Origin: Druceiella hillmani
Lineage: Eukaryota > Arthropoda > Insecta > Lepidoptera > Hepialidae
Assembly (NCBI GenBank): GCA_039881145.1
Contig: JAYKKI010000064.1
Location: forward strand, 434,001-498,000
Direction: 5' to 3'
Length of the DNA: 64,000 nucleotides
The notes below the pieces were generated by a model that worked only from the letters and a program-made list of their open reading frames with translations, searched no databases and had not been told where the DNA came from. Positions within the stretch are counted from its first letter, which is position 1, and each line of letters starts with the position of its first letter. Both the position numbers and the translations under genes were made by a program. Below, one piece after another: positions 25,733 to 38,806 of this stretch.

Positions 25733-28700
25733 CTAACTAAATTGAGTTAGCAAAACTCCATAACTAATTATGGCAGTAAATATGCTGTAAACTAATGAAT
25801 AATCCAATTTGACGTAGTCATTCGCGGTGAACACTAATGTCTGGTGTTCAACCACGATGCTGAATCCATAAAGAGTGTCTGAGATATTATAACCTGAAAT
25901 TAAAAAGAAAAATTTGAGGGGAGACATTTAAATTGTTATTGTCTTCCATTAATTTAGCTTCACTGGATCTACGATATTATTGCAACGTGAGTTACCAACG
26001 TAACTGTAGAGCAATACAACATAACTGTATTATGTATCTAATAAAAAGTCTGACAAGATTAATGTAGTAAATCAAGATTAAGTACATCGATTTCATTTAG
26101 CTGATTAGTGAACATAATACAAATAAAACCAGAGTTGGTAGTATTAATGGAACACATTTTGGAAGCAATTATTTACAATTATTCATTTTACTAAAAAGAC
26201 TATCATGCACAATTTTTCACAGTATGTCGTCAGGTTCAAAAAAAAGATTGAAGTTCCTCAAGTGATGAGCGAAAATAAATTGGAGTAAAAAATATAAAAT
26301 GAACATATTTAGACACATTTAATTGTGAACGGAATTTACTTTACATACTTTTCCTTCAAAATGTAAGTAATTTCTTTATATTCAGAGTAAGTGTAATTCG
26401 ATCTTTGTTTTCAGGATGCAGCAAAATATATTTGTCCATGCACCCATAAAATGAAAGACTGATAGGTTAGACAGTAAATATATCCGGTTCTATTTCCAGA
26501 CCCTGATAGTTCAATAAAAGCATATATAAACATTTGATAAGACCTAATGTAGGCTAAAAACAATACTTGCATATTTTGACGAATGCAATATTTTGAATTG
26601 ACAATTTTTGACAATTCGAAATGGTGCAATATCTAATAACAGGTAAATTTATACTTGCGGTGTTGGCATTATACTGACATTGCATTATTTAATTTGAACC
26701 AAATTTTAAGTGTTTAAAATATTGAGATACAATTACTACTATTAACTTTTTGTGGAGAGAAGACACAGGGTTTATTTTGTTTTCAGCAATATTATTTGTA
26801 TATATAGACTGTTGCAAAAACTGTGATAACTCTACTTGAATTAAAAAAAATTGGCCTATTGTGCTTGCTCACATTTGGTTACTGTATTCAAATAAATTGT
26901 TAGAATGCAAGACATTCGAAACGATAATGAGGTTATTAAAGTGTGATGGATATGAAATTAGGGTATTGTTCGAAAGAAAATACCTCATGAAACATAGATA
27001 CAAATGAATCACACGTCATAAATGCTGCAGCAAACCTTTTAAATGCGAAGCATATACAGATATGCAAAACAATTTTTAGTCACATTGAAATCTGGTCCCG
27101 TAATCAGAGAAAGTTAAAAAGTACTTCATTTGTTTAATATATATTATTACATCAAAATTAGTAAAAGTTTGGGCCTCGCAAAATAAAAAAAAATTACACT
27201 AGCCAATATTTTAAATCTGCTGGTTTAATAGTTTTCCAACAATATTTAAATAATGAAAAACACAAATTATCCTTTCTATACATATCAGATGTTATTATTC
27301 TAATTTTATTTACATTTTGATAAAATGTTACATTATGTTCCATTGTTATGTCTATGCACTGAATACAAAAGCAGTCTCTGTAACTACAAACTGCATGTCA
27401 TTTAGACTTAACCAACGCGGTTATTAATTGCAAAGACAATTCTTTATTAAACCATTTGTCAATTGAAATGCTATATACAGTAGATTTTACTTCAGCAATA
27501 ATTTTTCCTTTCTTGAAAGAGTGAAAATGATTACTAAACAATTTTCTCTAATGCTCACTTTTAGTAAGTGACAGAACAAATTTTTTAAAAATCCTCTTTC
27601 ATGTGAGGTGCTGGAAATTATAGATTGAAAAGTTATTCGAAAATGAATAGTTTTTGGAAAATATTCCACTCTAAAATGACAAATGGGATTATTACGCTTA
27701 CCACAGTTATTAGTTACTCGGCTGCTGTCGATTGTTGATAGCAAACAGGACTTGAGTCTTTGCACAATGACAGACTCCCTCAGTAGGAGAATTAATAATA
27801 TAGCTCCGTACAAAAATCGTATCAAACAAACGATAATGATTGACCACTCGTAAGGCATGGCGTTCTGTAAAAACTAATATTATTAGATTAAAATGAACCA
27901 AATGTTTCTTTAGTGGCAAAGTAAATAATATAGTTATTGTGAACTTATAAATAAAATAATTACATTTATGGATAACCAGCTAATATTCGACAAAACAATA
28001 TTTAATTAGAAAATTAGGAAATATAAATAGTAGATTTATTACGTCCTAATTTTGTGATACACATATCTGTCTTTTAGAGCAACAAGAAATATTTTGTATT
28101 AGTTTTATAGGATGTCGATCGCTATATCATATTTTAGAGTCAACAGCGATGTTTGAAGTTTTAGAGAAATTATTACTTTCATTGTAATTAAAGAAATATT
28201 TTAAATACAAGTGAAACTAACACTACCACGGGATTCTGCACCATTGAGTTCACATAAAACTGTTAATTTATTGAGATCGAGTTACTTCCTGTGGCTTAGC
28301 TTTATCTCATGTCTTTTGTAATTAGAATCCAATATCTAAGCCCATGAATTTAGCTAGCTTTTGATTTTTATACGAGCAACTGTCACCTGACTTTCACAAC
28401 CCGTGGGGAAAACTTGATTATTGTAGCTTTGCATTTCTTATGATTGTTACTCAATTACTACAACAGGGATCAAAAATTTAAATGCCTCCTGCATATTATT
28501 GAACGTTTGGTTGACAGTCACCTATTTAATCATCTATATACAACATATTCTATAGAAAAGCAAAGTCACAATATGCACACTAGGTACCTAATACTTTAAG
28601 ATTTTTTATATATAAATGAAAAATGTGAGCATCAAATGGGCATATACTACAATACCTTCAAACTCGTGTATCGTGAAGGAAAATGCATATAGACATTTTT

Positions 28701-31697
28701 GTGTCTTTCATAGTCTCATAAGTTATATTCACCAACTGGGTCTTAAAAAAATTTAAACAATGTTTTTTTATAAACATTCACGTAATTCAACTAAGCTTTC
28801 CCTTCAGATTTACAGAACTATATATGGCTTGCATGTACAAATGCAATAGAGCGTATTGTGTCATTAGAACAATTACTATCGAGGGCCACAGGAAGAGGCT
28901 AGGTTTAGAGCTCTGTTACCTAGAACGATTGCACTTTGAAGTTGGGCAGTACTTTGAGAAGATATAAAATTATTCATAAATATCTTATAAAATTACTCGT
29001 AATAAATCTCTTGCTTCTTAATTACATTCAAGTGAATATAACACAATATTTAAACATTTATGTATATGTACCAGCTTTTCCAAAGTGAACATTATGACCA
29101 GGTGACAGATTATTATAGAATGCATAATCGTTTGAAGAAAAGAGAAAAGCAGCTGAAACAAAGAGTTTTATAAAATTCATTAATAAACATTGATTTGCTT
29201 GAATGCTTCTAACATTCTATAATTTATAATTATAGTTTCTAACAATACAAAAGTTTTTGATGTTACAATAAACAATGTGTTCATTGCTGTTTTCATATGA
29301 TGTTTATTTCCATGAAATGTATAAAAGGGAAGCTTGATGTGTTGCATTTACAAAAAATATGTGCAGTTAACAACATGTCAAAATAAGTCTTATCTATCTT
29401 AATATCTGTTACATTTTTAATTTTACTAAACTTAGTATTTGTGGGTAAATATGTTATCTTACAAATTATGCACAATATGTTATATACATCTATTACAAAG
29501 TATCATCTAGATTTTAATGAATACTTATTAATACAATTTACTAGCCTAGTAACTAATGATCACAGTATGAACACCTTGTTCTTAATTAATGTTAGGATAG
29601 CACCTGATAAATTATCTTGACTATGTTTAGTTTCTAAAAGGCATTGTTACAATAAGTATATTATTCATCCCATAATTTTTTTTAATCAATCGACTTTTTA
29701 ACAAGAATTTTTTTCCATGTGATTAGACTTTACATTTAGCCAATATAAATATTGCTTTGTGCCCGAGTATAATAAAATTTTAAACTATTATCACAATTAA
29801 AATAAATAAAAACCAAATAATTCTTTCACAATAAGTGTGCGTATGATCAATTATTATTGAACATAAATATATCATGAAAAGGTATTATAGTCTGAAAATC
29901 TGTTTCTTTAGAAAAATAAAAATTATGCTCTCGTTCTCTAGGTATTAGATGTAGAGAGATGGCACAGAAATAGAATTTTTTTTCACATTTTGTTACCAAG
30001 AAAAATGATATTTTTCAACATATATCCAATTACATTTTTATTTTACTAACATTTGTGCTACTTCACGGTATATTACATTTTTATAATGTCATGAGAATGA
30101 TTCTTATTACCTAGCAGAATGCTTTTCCAACTGAACCAAATTAATTTATTTTTTACATTAAGTTTTTTCAGTTTAATAATTAATCGGTAATTTAAAATTT
30201 GATGATTTTTAAAAGCAGTTGAGAATAAAATCTCAACTGCTTTTTATGCAGAAAACAAGTATTTCTTTATGTAGAGGACAAAACGGAACGTAAATCTTAC
30301 AATTTTTATTCCATCTATACTTTACCTAAAATTTTCATAATTTTTTCATTTTAAGCAATACTTTTGGGGGTGGACAGTCAATTTTGAACGCTTTTTTGAA
30401 AAGTGTTGAAAAAATTTACAGAAAAAACAAATTATGTATTTTTGAATTTGTATTTCAATAAGATTTCTCGTCATAACTGACAAGACCGTCTTAAAAAAAA
30501 TTGACTTCCCATTTGAATCCCCTTGATATAATAAAAATTCAAATATTTTTATTCATTAAATTGGCTCACCACTCTTCAGAAGTGTGATCAATTCTAATAT
30601 TGTTTTTCAAATGACCTCTGAGAAAAATGTTAGTCCTAGATGAACGAGCAGACACCGGAGTGCTTTGATGATTTTAGTACGGAACATTTGAAAGATATAC
30701 ACAAAATTATTGTTAAACTGTTTTGGAAAATAACTCGAACTTTCCTTATGTGGAATTGGATGGTTTTATGACACATTTTTAAAAGCAAATCGCAAAATTT
30801 ATTTGTTAATTTTGAAATGAGAATAAGAGTTTTTAGAAAGATATAATAAACATTTCTAATATTTGTTTATGATCACGATACTTTCCTGGTAAGTTTAAAT
30901 TAAAACAAATATGGAAACAAAGGAACTCAACTAACCTGAAATCCGTAAGCAAAATTAAATAAATTGCATTGCTCACTCAAGAGCATGAAGCTTTCTCTGA
31001 GATGTTTGATTTCAGTTATTACTTCCGTATTGCTCTCTTCGTTGATTACCCAAACATCAGTCAGTCGAGTATCTTCTGCTTGAACGTAAACACATCCTTC
31101 CAATAATTTTTTAACACTTTTCGTAATTATATTTAGGCGCTGTCTGAATATTCTCAAATTTACAATGCACTTCCAATCTTGTACTTGTAAGAAGAATTGG
31201 ATAATAAAATATGACTGATAGTGGACTACCATTCCGATGTCATAAATTGTGTACCGTGATGTTATGTCAGCAAACACAATAAAGACTGATGTGAACCCAA
31301 AGATACTAAATAAGTTATTAAATGATTTTCTTTCATTCATATACATGGGAAATGTTACTTTCAACAGATTGTCAATTTTTTTATAATTTTCGAAATATAT
31401 TTGAACACTTTGACAATTTTCTGTAGCGGCAAAAATGACAAGTATAACAACTTGAATCCTTGATACGATCGTATGTATCCTGCCAAAATCATCTGATACA
31501 TGGTAATCACTTAACAAATGAAGTTGAAAGGATGCCATCATAATTTTTATGGATAAAATTATTATAAAAAAAATTGTCATCAAAGCCTGTGGCATAATAT
31601 TCTTCACGATTATATTATTGTTTATTTTTGAAACGCGGGACAGTGAACAAATACGAAAAATTTTATTAAAACTTTCCATTACATATGATGTACCCAT
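25733..31697 (-). CDS. gustatory-receptor-like gene, four exons, apparently intact
   Basis: This is a second predicted 7tm_7 gustatory receptor of about 388 aa. The exons are 31697..30936, 29152..29072, 27864..27702 and 25893..25733. Junctions are CAG|GTTAGT, TTTCAG|CTG, CTG|GTACAT, TTACAG|AAC, G|GTAAGC and TTTCAG|GT, with phases 0, 0 and 1 as in the gene at 12326..5680. The ATG at 31697 is used; a second Met follows six codons later. Exon 1 has clear hydrophobic helices, for example around residues 36-60 and 130-150. Exon 3 has a strong hydrophobic stretch (ILLILLLRES). The last exon reads LDYSLVYSIF and then SYGVLLTQFS before TAG, close to the family TM7 motif with Ser for Thr. No stops, frameshifts or damaged splice sites were seen. 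The introns are 1.2-1.8 kb and AT-rich. The ligand is unknown. Confidence 0.85.
30211..30244. repeat. perfect 14-bp-arm hairpin
   Basis: AAAAGCAGTTGAGA and its exact complement TCTCAACTGCTTTT flank a six-base loop. It lies in the first intron of the second receptor gene. It looks like a bacterial terminator by shape only, and the context makes that role irrelevant. Confidence 0.65.
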
Positions 31698-32136
31698 CCA
31701 TATTTTTTAATTTACTCGTACCTAGGAATGAACATCATAACGAGTTAACACTACAGAGTGACTCATGAAATGTATTATACGGATTTTACATAGGTGTACG
31801 TACGTTTGTGCAGTTCGAACGTCATTGAAATAATCGATATAATTTGAACTTGACATTAGATTATAACAGGTATGATGAAGTGATGGGCAGTAATTAATTA
31901 AAATAATTGAATATTCAGTGTGATGATATGAAACACCAGATATTTTTATTATCAATTTAGTAATGAGAGTGAAAGTAAGTTATGATCGTAAATCCTGATA
32001 TCGTTTGTAAAAAAAATTACTCTTATTATCAAAATATTTTTCAATTTAAATACAATTAATGTGCAAATTATTTTTAAACGTAATCATTTGCCTCCTTATT
32101 TTTTTTTTCAATAACTTCTCTGCCAAAGAGGTGTAT

Positions 32137-32230
32137 GATAATTTTTATTTATTTATTTACGTTCTTTAATGTAGCTAGTTTATACATTTGGCGGACTTAT
32201 TACTACGAGAGTAATCTCTTGCAGCTAACC
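32137..32230 (-). repeat. LINE/SINE-like 3' terminal repeat with TAAA tail
   Basis: The minus strand reads a short hairpin segment GAGATTACTCTCGTAGTAAT, then AAGTCCGCCAAATGTATA, and ends in repeated TAAA units. The same motif occurs at 47331..47246. A hairpin followed by a short simple-repeat tail is typical of RTE-type LINE 3' ends; class assignment is an inference. Confidence 0.5.
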
Positions 32231-32234
32231 ATAA

Positions 32235-35192
32235 AAATGTTTTATAATGCTCGTTATTATTATCCTTAACTTCACTTGTTCAAAATCTACCTTAACATTT
32301 ATGGGATTGGTTCTCAATAATGAGAAACGACATCTCAATTCCTTTTCTAACATTAATTTGGCTGGACTATAGCCAGTGGTTTTATGAGCAGTACATCCAT
32401 AATCAAATAGGAACAAATTACAATATTCAAGTTTTTTACCACTTTTTACTATTTTTATCACATGTGACTTGAATGACTCTACAAAACGTTCAGCTAGTCC
32501 ATTTGTTGCTGGGTAGTACAGCGGGGTGAACGTCTGTTTAATTCCCACTATTTTACAAAAACTCTTAAATTCCTCGCTAGTCCATGGACCCACCAGTACC
32601 AGTGACCAAATGTAAAGGATACCCATGACGAACAAAAATACTTTTAAATACTTCAATTGCTTTTTGTGCTGTTATATTACTCATAACAAATGCTTCGGGC
32701 CATTTGGAATAAGCATCCACTATTACTAAAAACAGTTTCTTTCATGCGTGTTATGCCTAAATGACTAGCGTGTAACTCACACATTACATTGTCTCTAATA
32801 TGCATTGGTATTATGACTCCATACCCTCATAATAGACTTTCTTTTTACACACTGATTTCTTTTTATCTTCTAAAATATAGTTCATAGTTTTCGCCTAGAT
32901 CATTTTTTACTGGCCAGCCATTGCTATAATATTTTATAACATTACATAATATTTTATCTTTTTTAGTACCACTTTAAATAGGTTGCCAGTTTAATGTGTT
33001 AAAATTCGATTTATTTATATAATTAATATTGTTTCATTCAAAGCTTTCATCCAACATTTCAGCATTTCTTAATTTGTCTTGACAATTAATGACTACACAT
33101 GATACATAGTTTGTTTAGTTATTTTTGGATTTTATGTGCTAAATTTAATAATTAAACCAGTTAGAAAAATAGACCAATATTGTAATCGCTTTGCTGCCAT
33201 TTTTGGTAAACCTTGGTCCTAATATTTTTGTCAAAGCTTCGTTATCAGCTTATAAAATAAATTTCTGAAAAAAAAAAAATTCGTAAAATTTACTTACTCC
33301 AGAAACGATTGCATATGCCTCTTTTTCCAAGATGAGATATTTTATTTGGTTATAATTCAATTTCTTAATTGCAAATACTGCTGGTTTTATAATGTTATTA
33401 CCGTCTCTTACAGATTATATAGTGGCTATCCCAGTATCTGAATCACAAGTTAATATAATTATAGAATTTTGATCAAAATGAGATAAAGGGGTTGTATTAG
33501 TAAGGGCCTTTTTTATTTCTTGGAATGATTTATCATATGCCTCTGTCCAGTTAAACTTCTTTCTTTAAACAAGCATATAATGGCCTTAATGTTATTGCCA
33601 TGTTTTTTAAATATCGCTAATAATAATTAATTTTTCTTAGAAACGATTTTAGCATTTTTAAATTATCTGGCCGTGGCAATGATAATAAAGGTTTAATTTT
33701 ACTTTTTATAATCTTGACACCCATTTTGTTTACCTTAAATCCAAAAATATCCAGTTTATCGTCAAAAAATTTACTTTTTTTCAATTTTAATTTTTAACTT
33801 TAATCCTTGAATCTTTTCAGTATCTGTTTCAATTTCTCATTTGTCTCTGATAATGTTTTTCCATATGTTATCGATGTACACTATTACGTCTAATCCATTT
33901 AATTTTTGAGTATAAAGGACCCAAAAATCTGCATGTAATCAAATTTTGGGGGCCATAATTGCAACAAAGAAATCTTTGCTTATTATTTTTGGCAGTCGAT
34001 CCTTTATAACAAACAATTTTTGATTATTTATTTTAATAGTCTTTAGGATGAACCAGGACCAGTACTGTTGCAGGTGGAATTTTGCTTTTGTCACTGAAGT
34101 AAAATATATCGAAAATTTCTGTTTTCCGCGTTAATGTTTTATCTTAAACAACATCCTTGTCATCTGAATTTGTAACTTCTACCAAATTCATATTTTTCAT
34201 GTTAAATGCTGTTTTTATCACAAACTTTCAAAAATTGTCCTTTAACACCACACTCACTAAAAGAATTTTTCTCGGAGGAAAATCCGTGTTTGCTCCTGTT
34301 TTTTTCATAGTTAAACGTTAGCTTATAAGCTAACTCCGTTGTTTTTCCAATGTTAGTTAACATTTACAATGATTAGTCAGCTTGTTTTAATAATTGAAAT
34401 TTTACAGAAACACAATTCAAGAATCTCCTTTATTTCTTCATCTAAGTTCTTCAAATTGCAGTTTTTGGATAATTTTTTTATTTCAATAGAATATTGTTCT
34501 ATGGATTCATTAAGTTTTTGACATAGTTTTCGAAATTTTGCTTGCTGTAGCGCATTGTTTTTTCAGGATGGTAGTATGTCCTCAGTTTTTCACATATTTT
34601 TTTGTATATTTCGTTTATTGGCGAGTTCAGCACCCACAATATACATCTTTCAATAACATAAAACATTCGAAGTGTTGTTTATATCTATTCCTATTTTCAC
34701 AAAGTAAATATTTCCAAGCCAGTGATCGCAGAGCAGTTTTTTCTTTTTAATCTGTCTGCATACATTCACGTCAATATTTCCTAACCTCTTCAATAGAATG
34801 CGTTCCCAAGGAAACAATTTTTTATGCTAGTTTATTGGCAATCTCTAATAATTCTATTTTAGTTTTCTCTTTTATCTAAGCTTTTCTTCCTTCTTTTATT
34901 TGTTGTTCGATTAAATTTATTCATCAAAATCGATTCTTTTTCACTTTGAGGTTAACAAGAAACTCACGCTTTTTAATATCACTATCATAATATATGAATT
35001 ATGATTGTATTTATGAATAATTATGGTTCGTTTCATGCTCGTCGCCAATATTATACCATATATCTTATAATTAATTAACACACTAAAACACTTTAATTGA
35101 CAAACACGTTTTTATTGTGCCAACAACACCTAACATGTCAGCTCACTGACAGGAGAGCCTGTGTGCCCTCTGTTTAATAATTATTTATACAA
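32235..35192 (-). mobile_element. decayed Ty3/gypsy element, minus strand
   Basis: Reading the minus strand from high to low coordinates, a presumed 5' LTR or leader (about 35192..35050) ends at TTGGCGACGAGCATGAAACG, a common gypsy primer-site context. A degraded gag follows with a zinc-knuckle scrap (near 34240). Next come reverse transcriptase pieces with VYIDNIW, then FGFKVNKMGVKI (33900..33640), and RNase H with CDSDTGIATI and LEKEAYAIVSGVSKF (33450..33200). Integrase is the only sizeable open piece (32656..32275). Stops and shifts occur throughout. Exact ends were not defined. Confidence 0.75.
32275..32656 (-). pseudogene. gypsy integrase C-terminal remnant
   Basis: After a short unrelated-looking start, the reading gives GPWTSEEFKSFCKIVGIKQ, then YYPATNGLAERFVESFK with the catalytic Glu, then HKTTGYSPAKLML and LRCRFSLL. 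These are the core and following region of a gypsy integrase. Upstream the frame is lost at the second Asp region. It is separate in sequence from the element at 14913..18874. Confidence 0.8.
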
Positions 35193-36070
35193 CAATAACT
35201 TTGGCACCCAATTTTTCAACAATTTTACACATTTCTTTTGTTGATAAAATTTAATTTCATGTGTTGTTACAGTAAATTACGCAAAATGAAAAAAAATGTT
35301 GTAACATAAGATAATGTGAAGATAAGGTATCGTAAGCACTGAAAATGGACGAAATAATCATTTTAACAGGTAAATGTGCAATTAACCACGAAATATTCAT
35401 ATATAAAATAACAACTATACAGGTAATAATTAGAATTATTGCTATAAAATATTACTTCTAAACGTGAATAAATTTGCAAAAGTAATTAATGCTAGAGATT
35501 TTTTAATTTGTTGCCAAATTGAATATGGTGCTCATGTTTAATGACCTGAGATTGGAAGAAAAAAGTCTATATGTTCAATCCATAATACAAAATGTGTGAA
35601 ATTATTTGTCAAAGCTAGCAGATAGTCATAATGTATAAATATTATATTATATTTATATTTATGTTTTATATTTTAAACATGGCTGAATTTTGTTTTATTC
35701 GTTACTTTATATAATAATTATATACGATCACCGGCTTCACAAAAAACTAAAGTATAACCCCTATTTCAGCGTCTATAGCTTTCTGAGAATTTGTTTTTCT
35801 ATGGGTCTCAGACAAAATTGTTATACCTCTGCCTAATTACATCAAATTTGCCTTATAATTTCCCACCTCTATTTTCAAATTTAAATTTTTGTAATTAAAG
35901 ACAATCTTTTATTTGCGGTCACCTAGCAGCTAGTATAAATATAAGTATTCAATTAGAAGTTTGATTTTGTAACTATGCAGGCAGCAAGTGGTGCTTAGCT
36001 GTTTACACACACATGTACACTTTGAATTTACTTCCTGTAGATTTATCACCATTAAACTACTACTTTACCA
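35193..36070. other. noncoding, nothing recognised
   Basis: AT-rich sequence between the minus-strand gypsy element and the LINE fragment. Confidence 0.5.
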
Positions 36071-36762
36071 TCAGCATTTGTTCAAGCATTGGATTCTAGA
36101 CAGCCGATCGACGTGATGTATACGGATTTCAAGAAAGCATTTAGCAAGGTTGATCACTAAATATCAATAGGAAAACTAGCATTCAACGGTTTCAGGAATA
36201 ACCTGTCTAGATGGTTTATTTCATATTTAGGCAGCAAGCAATCGAATTAGCCGGTTTTTTTTTACTATACGTCTTGTTGGTCCCTATCTTATTTATTTTA
36301 TTTATTAATGATATCAGCACATATTTCAGAAATAGTGCTTTTCAAACATGTATAGATGATCTAAAATTATTTATTTTCGTGAAGAAAGTACATGACTATT
36401 TGAAAATGAAAGCTGATTTCGATAGACTACAATTTTACTTCGAAAAGAACAAACTGCGTTTAACTTAGTCGAAGTACAAGCGAATCACAGAAAGCAAATC
36501 ACAAGAAAAAAAAGCAAGTATGGTATTAGATATGCGATATTGGTTAACTTACTCAAAAAAGTCAGCAACATGCATGACCTTGGTGTCATTTTTGATAGCA
36601 AAATTCATTTCGGTTTGGACATTGAGCAGATTGTATTTAAGGCCTACAATAATGTTTTGGTTCATATTAAAAATGGTCAATGTTTTCAAAAATGTTTAAA
36701 TATGCTTATCCTTGTACAATGCTCTTCAATCTTATTTTATTTACTGTTTGTCCTAATTAGTT
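36071..36762 (+). pseudogene. Jockey-type LINE reverse transcriptase fragment
   Basis: The plus strand gives QPIDVMYTDFKKAFSKVDH, then WFISYLGSKQ, then (other frame) PILFILFINDISTYF with a degraded catalytic box IDDLKLF, and later VSNMHDLGVIFDSKIHF. These are successive conserved blocks of the Jockey/CR1 reverse transcriptase. Stops and frame changes are frequent and both ends of the element are missing. Confidence 0.75.
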
Positions 36763-38544
36763 AGCTGAAGCGTCTTATATATAAAACTTAAAACTTATAA
36801 TTGCAGCTTCCTTTAATTGATAAATTAATTTCACATATTGATTTTATTTCTATAAACAATTTTTTTGCTTCATTCAGTTAACAAGGTTATATTTAGAATC
36901 ATATTAAACTAGATATTTATTGTGGAAATGATGGAAAGAATTCAAGTTTTTCCTTGTTTAGGGTTAATAGAATATTTTGAAAAACTATATACATGAAATA
37001 TAAACATGCCTACATATATAATGAAAGACAAATGTGAAACCTGAAGTAGTAAAGAATGGAAAACGGATAAATCTATATACAGAATAAGACTTATGAACGT
37101 CAAGCCACCGATTTATCTATCGATCGTGACGAATTCGATTTTAATTAATTTTTTCACAAACAATATCATGAGTCTAACTAGAGTTCGTGAGGGTATTTCT
37201 ATAACCAACAACATATAATTAAATTATTTAGAATTTTTTTTTAAGTATTTTTTTTAAACCGTACAAAATACTAACTGACATTTGTCAAAAATAAAAAGAT
37301 AATGAAATAATATTAGAGAAATTATTAATATTTTTATTTTAATTAAAAGGCAGTAACAGCAAATAAATTATGATTGTTCCTTTATCAAGAGACAAATGGG
37401 GAGTGCAAATCTAGTAAACTATTGAAATACAAATTTTTTTTAACATTTTTCATTATTAAATTTTGCCTTGTTCTAAATAAGAAAAATGCCGTGAAACATT
37501 TTTGTATGAAAAACCTACACACCCAGAAATAGTAGGTCCCATATACTATATATACAAGATAAACACCAAATTTGGAAAATGACCAAATTTTTGAGGAAAA
37601 TGTGTCAAATCAACTGCAGTGCCGTTATTTATGTATGCAATGGATCAATAGAATTCATCGACCTATTCATATATGTAATATTTGTCAACATGCCCTCTAT
37701 TTAACAATGAGCTTTAAGATTTAACTGATGTTAGTAAATGTAAATTAATATATTTGAATATAAGTCAATCAAATTTCTTTTAATTCCAATAAGACGGACG
37801 TAAGTAAAGAAGCTAAAAAATTAGCATGTCCAAATAATTACATTTATATCAAATGAAGTCATTAAATGGAGGACATGAAGTCATTAAAATAATGAAGGAT
37901 ATCCTTGTTTAATTAGCTTCAATATCTCTTAATAGGTGTTGAAAAACGTTAGACCAATTAACGGACTATTGAAAAAAGTTGTATCGCTAATATAATAACT
38001 TCTTGTCTGTGTACGCCATACAATAATTCCGGTATAACCATTATATGAATCTATTTACGGTGATACCGTAATTGATTATAGCAGTAATGGGGTTCACTAA
38101 TCCATAGAATGAATTCATGATTATATTTAGGGACCATTTCTAAAGTAACAATAGAGCATAAAAACATGAAATAAAATTAAAAAACGCACAAACTGACTAC
38201 CTTTGACACGGATGAACTTTAACACTGTTATCCCCATAACAAGGTTTCCTACATCACACTTGCGTCAGTACGTAATTTCGTTTTAGGTCCAAAAACGCAA
38301 ATTTCCTTCAGGCCTATATACTACCATTAATATATAGATATACATGCCTTTAAACTTTTCTATATTTTATTGAAATAATAGCTTCAAGTTAGTAAATATT
38401 ATTTTACTTTAATTGTAATTATTTTTACAATAATTTTTTCCTAGCATACTTTCAATTAATTTATTTTAAACACTCATTATATATTGCAGGCAAATTATAA
38501 GTATTGGGTTACAAATATAGCTTAAGGCATTAAAATTTACTTAC
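36763..38544. other. noncoding, nothing recognised
   Basis: AT-rich sequence with only a short direct duplication (ATGAAGTCATTAAA, twice near 37853 and 37877). Confidence 0.5.
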
Positions 38545-38806
38545 TTGAAATATTGAATATATTTGGCGTTAATTTTGTAGAAATTCATTATTCACAATTA
38601 AATGAAACTACATGATGTAGTATTATTTCTACTTTCTTTAATTTCTTTGCCACGACCTAGGTTTCGTTGTATTACAACATCTTCAGGTGGGATATTTGCT
38701 AATGGCCCACCTGCAGATGTTGTAATACAAGGAAACCTAGGTCGTGGCAAAGAAACTAAAGAAAGTGGAAATAATACTACATCACATAGTTTCATTTAAT
38801 CGTGAA
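38545..38806. mobile_element. palindromic foldback element, copy 2, with extra flank
   Basis: The arms 38591..38691 and 38707..38806 pair with a short central loop around 38699 and share most bases with copy 1. The left flank 38545..38590 is the reverse complement of the right flank of copy 1 (14092..14136), so the mobile unit extends about 45 bp beyond the palindrome on one side. Confidence 0.8.

Noticed and set aside
30211..30244. Hairpin followed by T-run, like a rho-independent terminator
   Set aside because: The window is eukaryotic and the hairpin is inside an intron.
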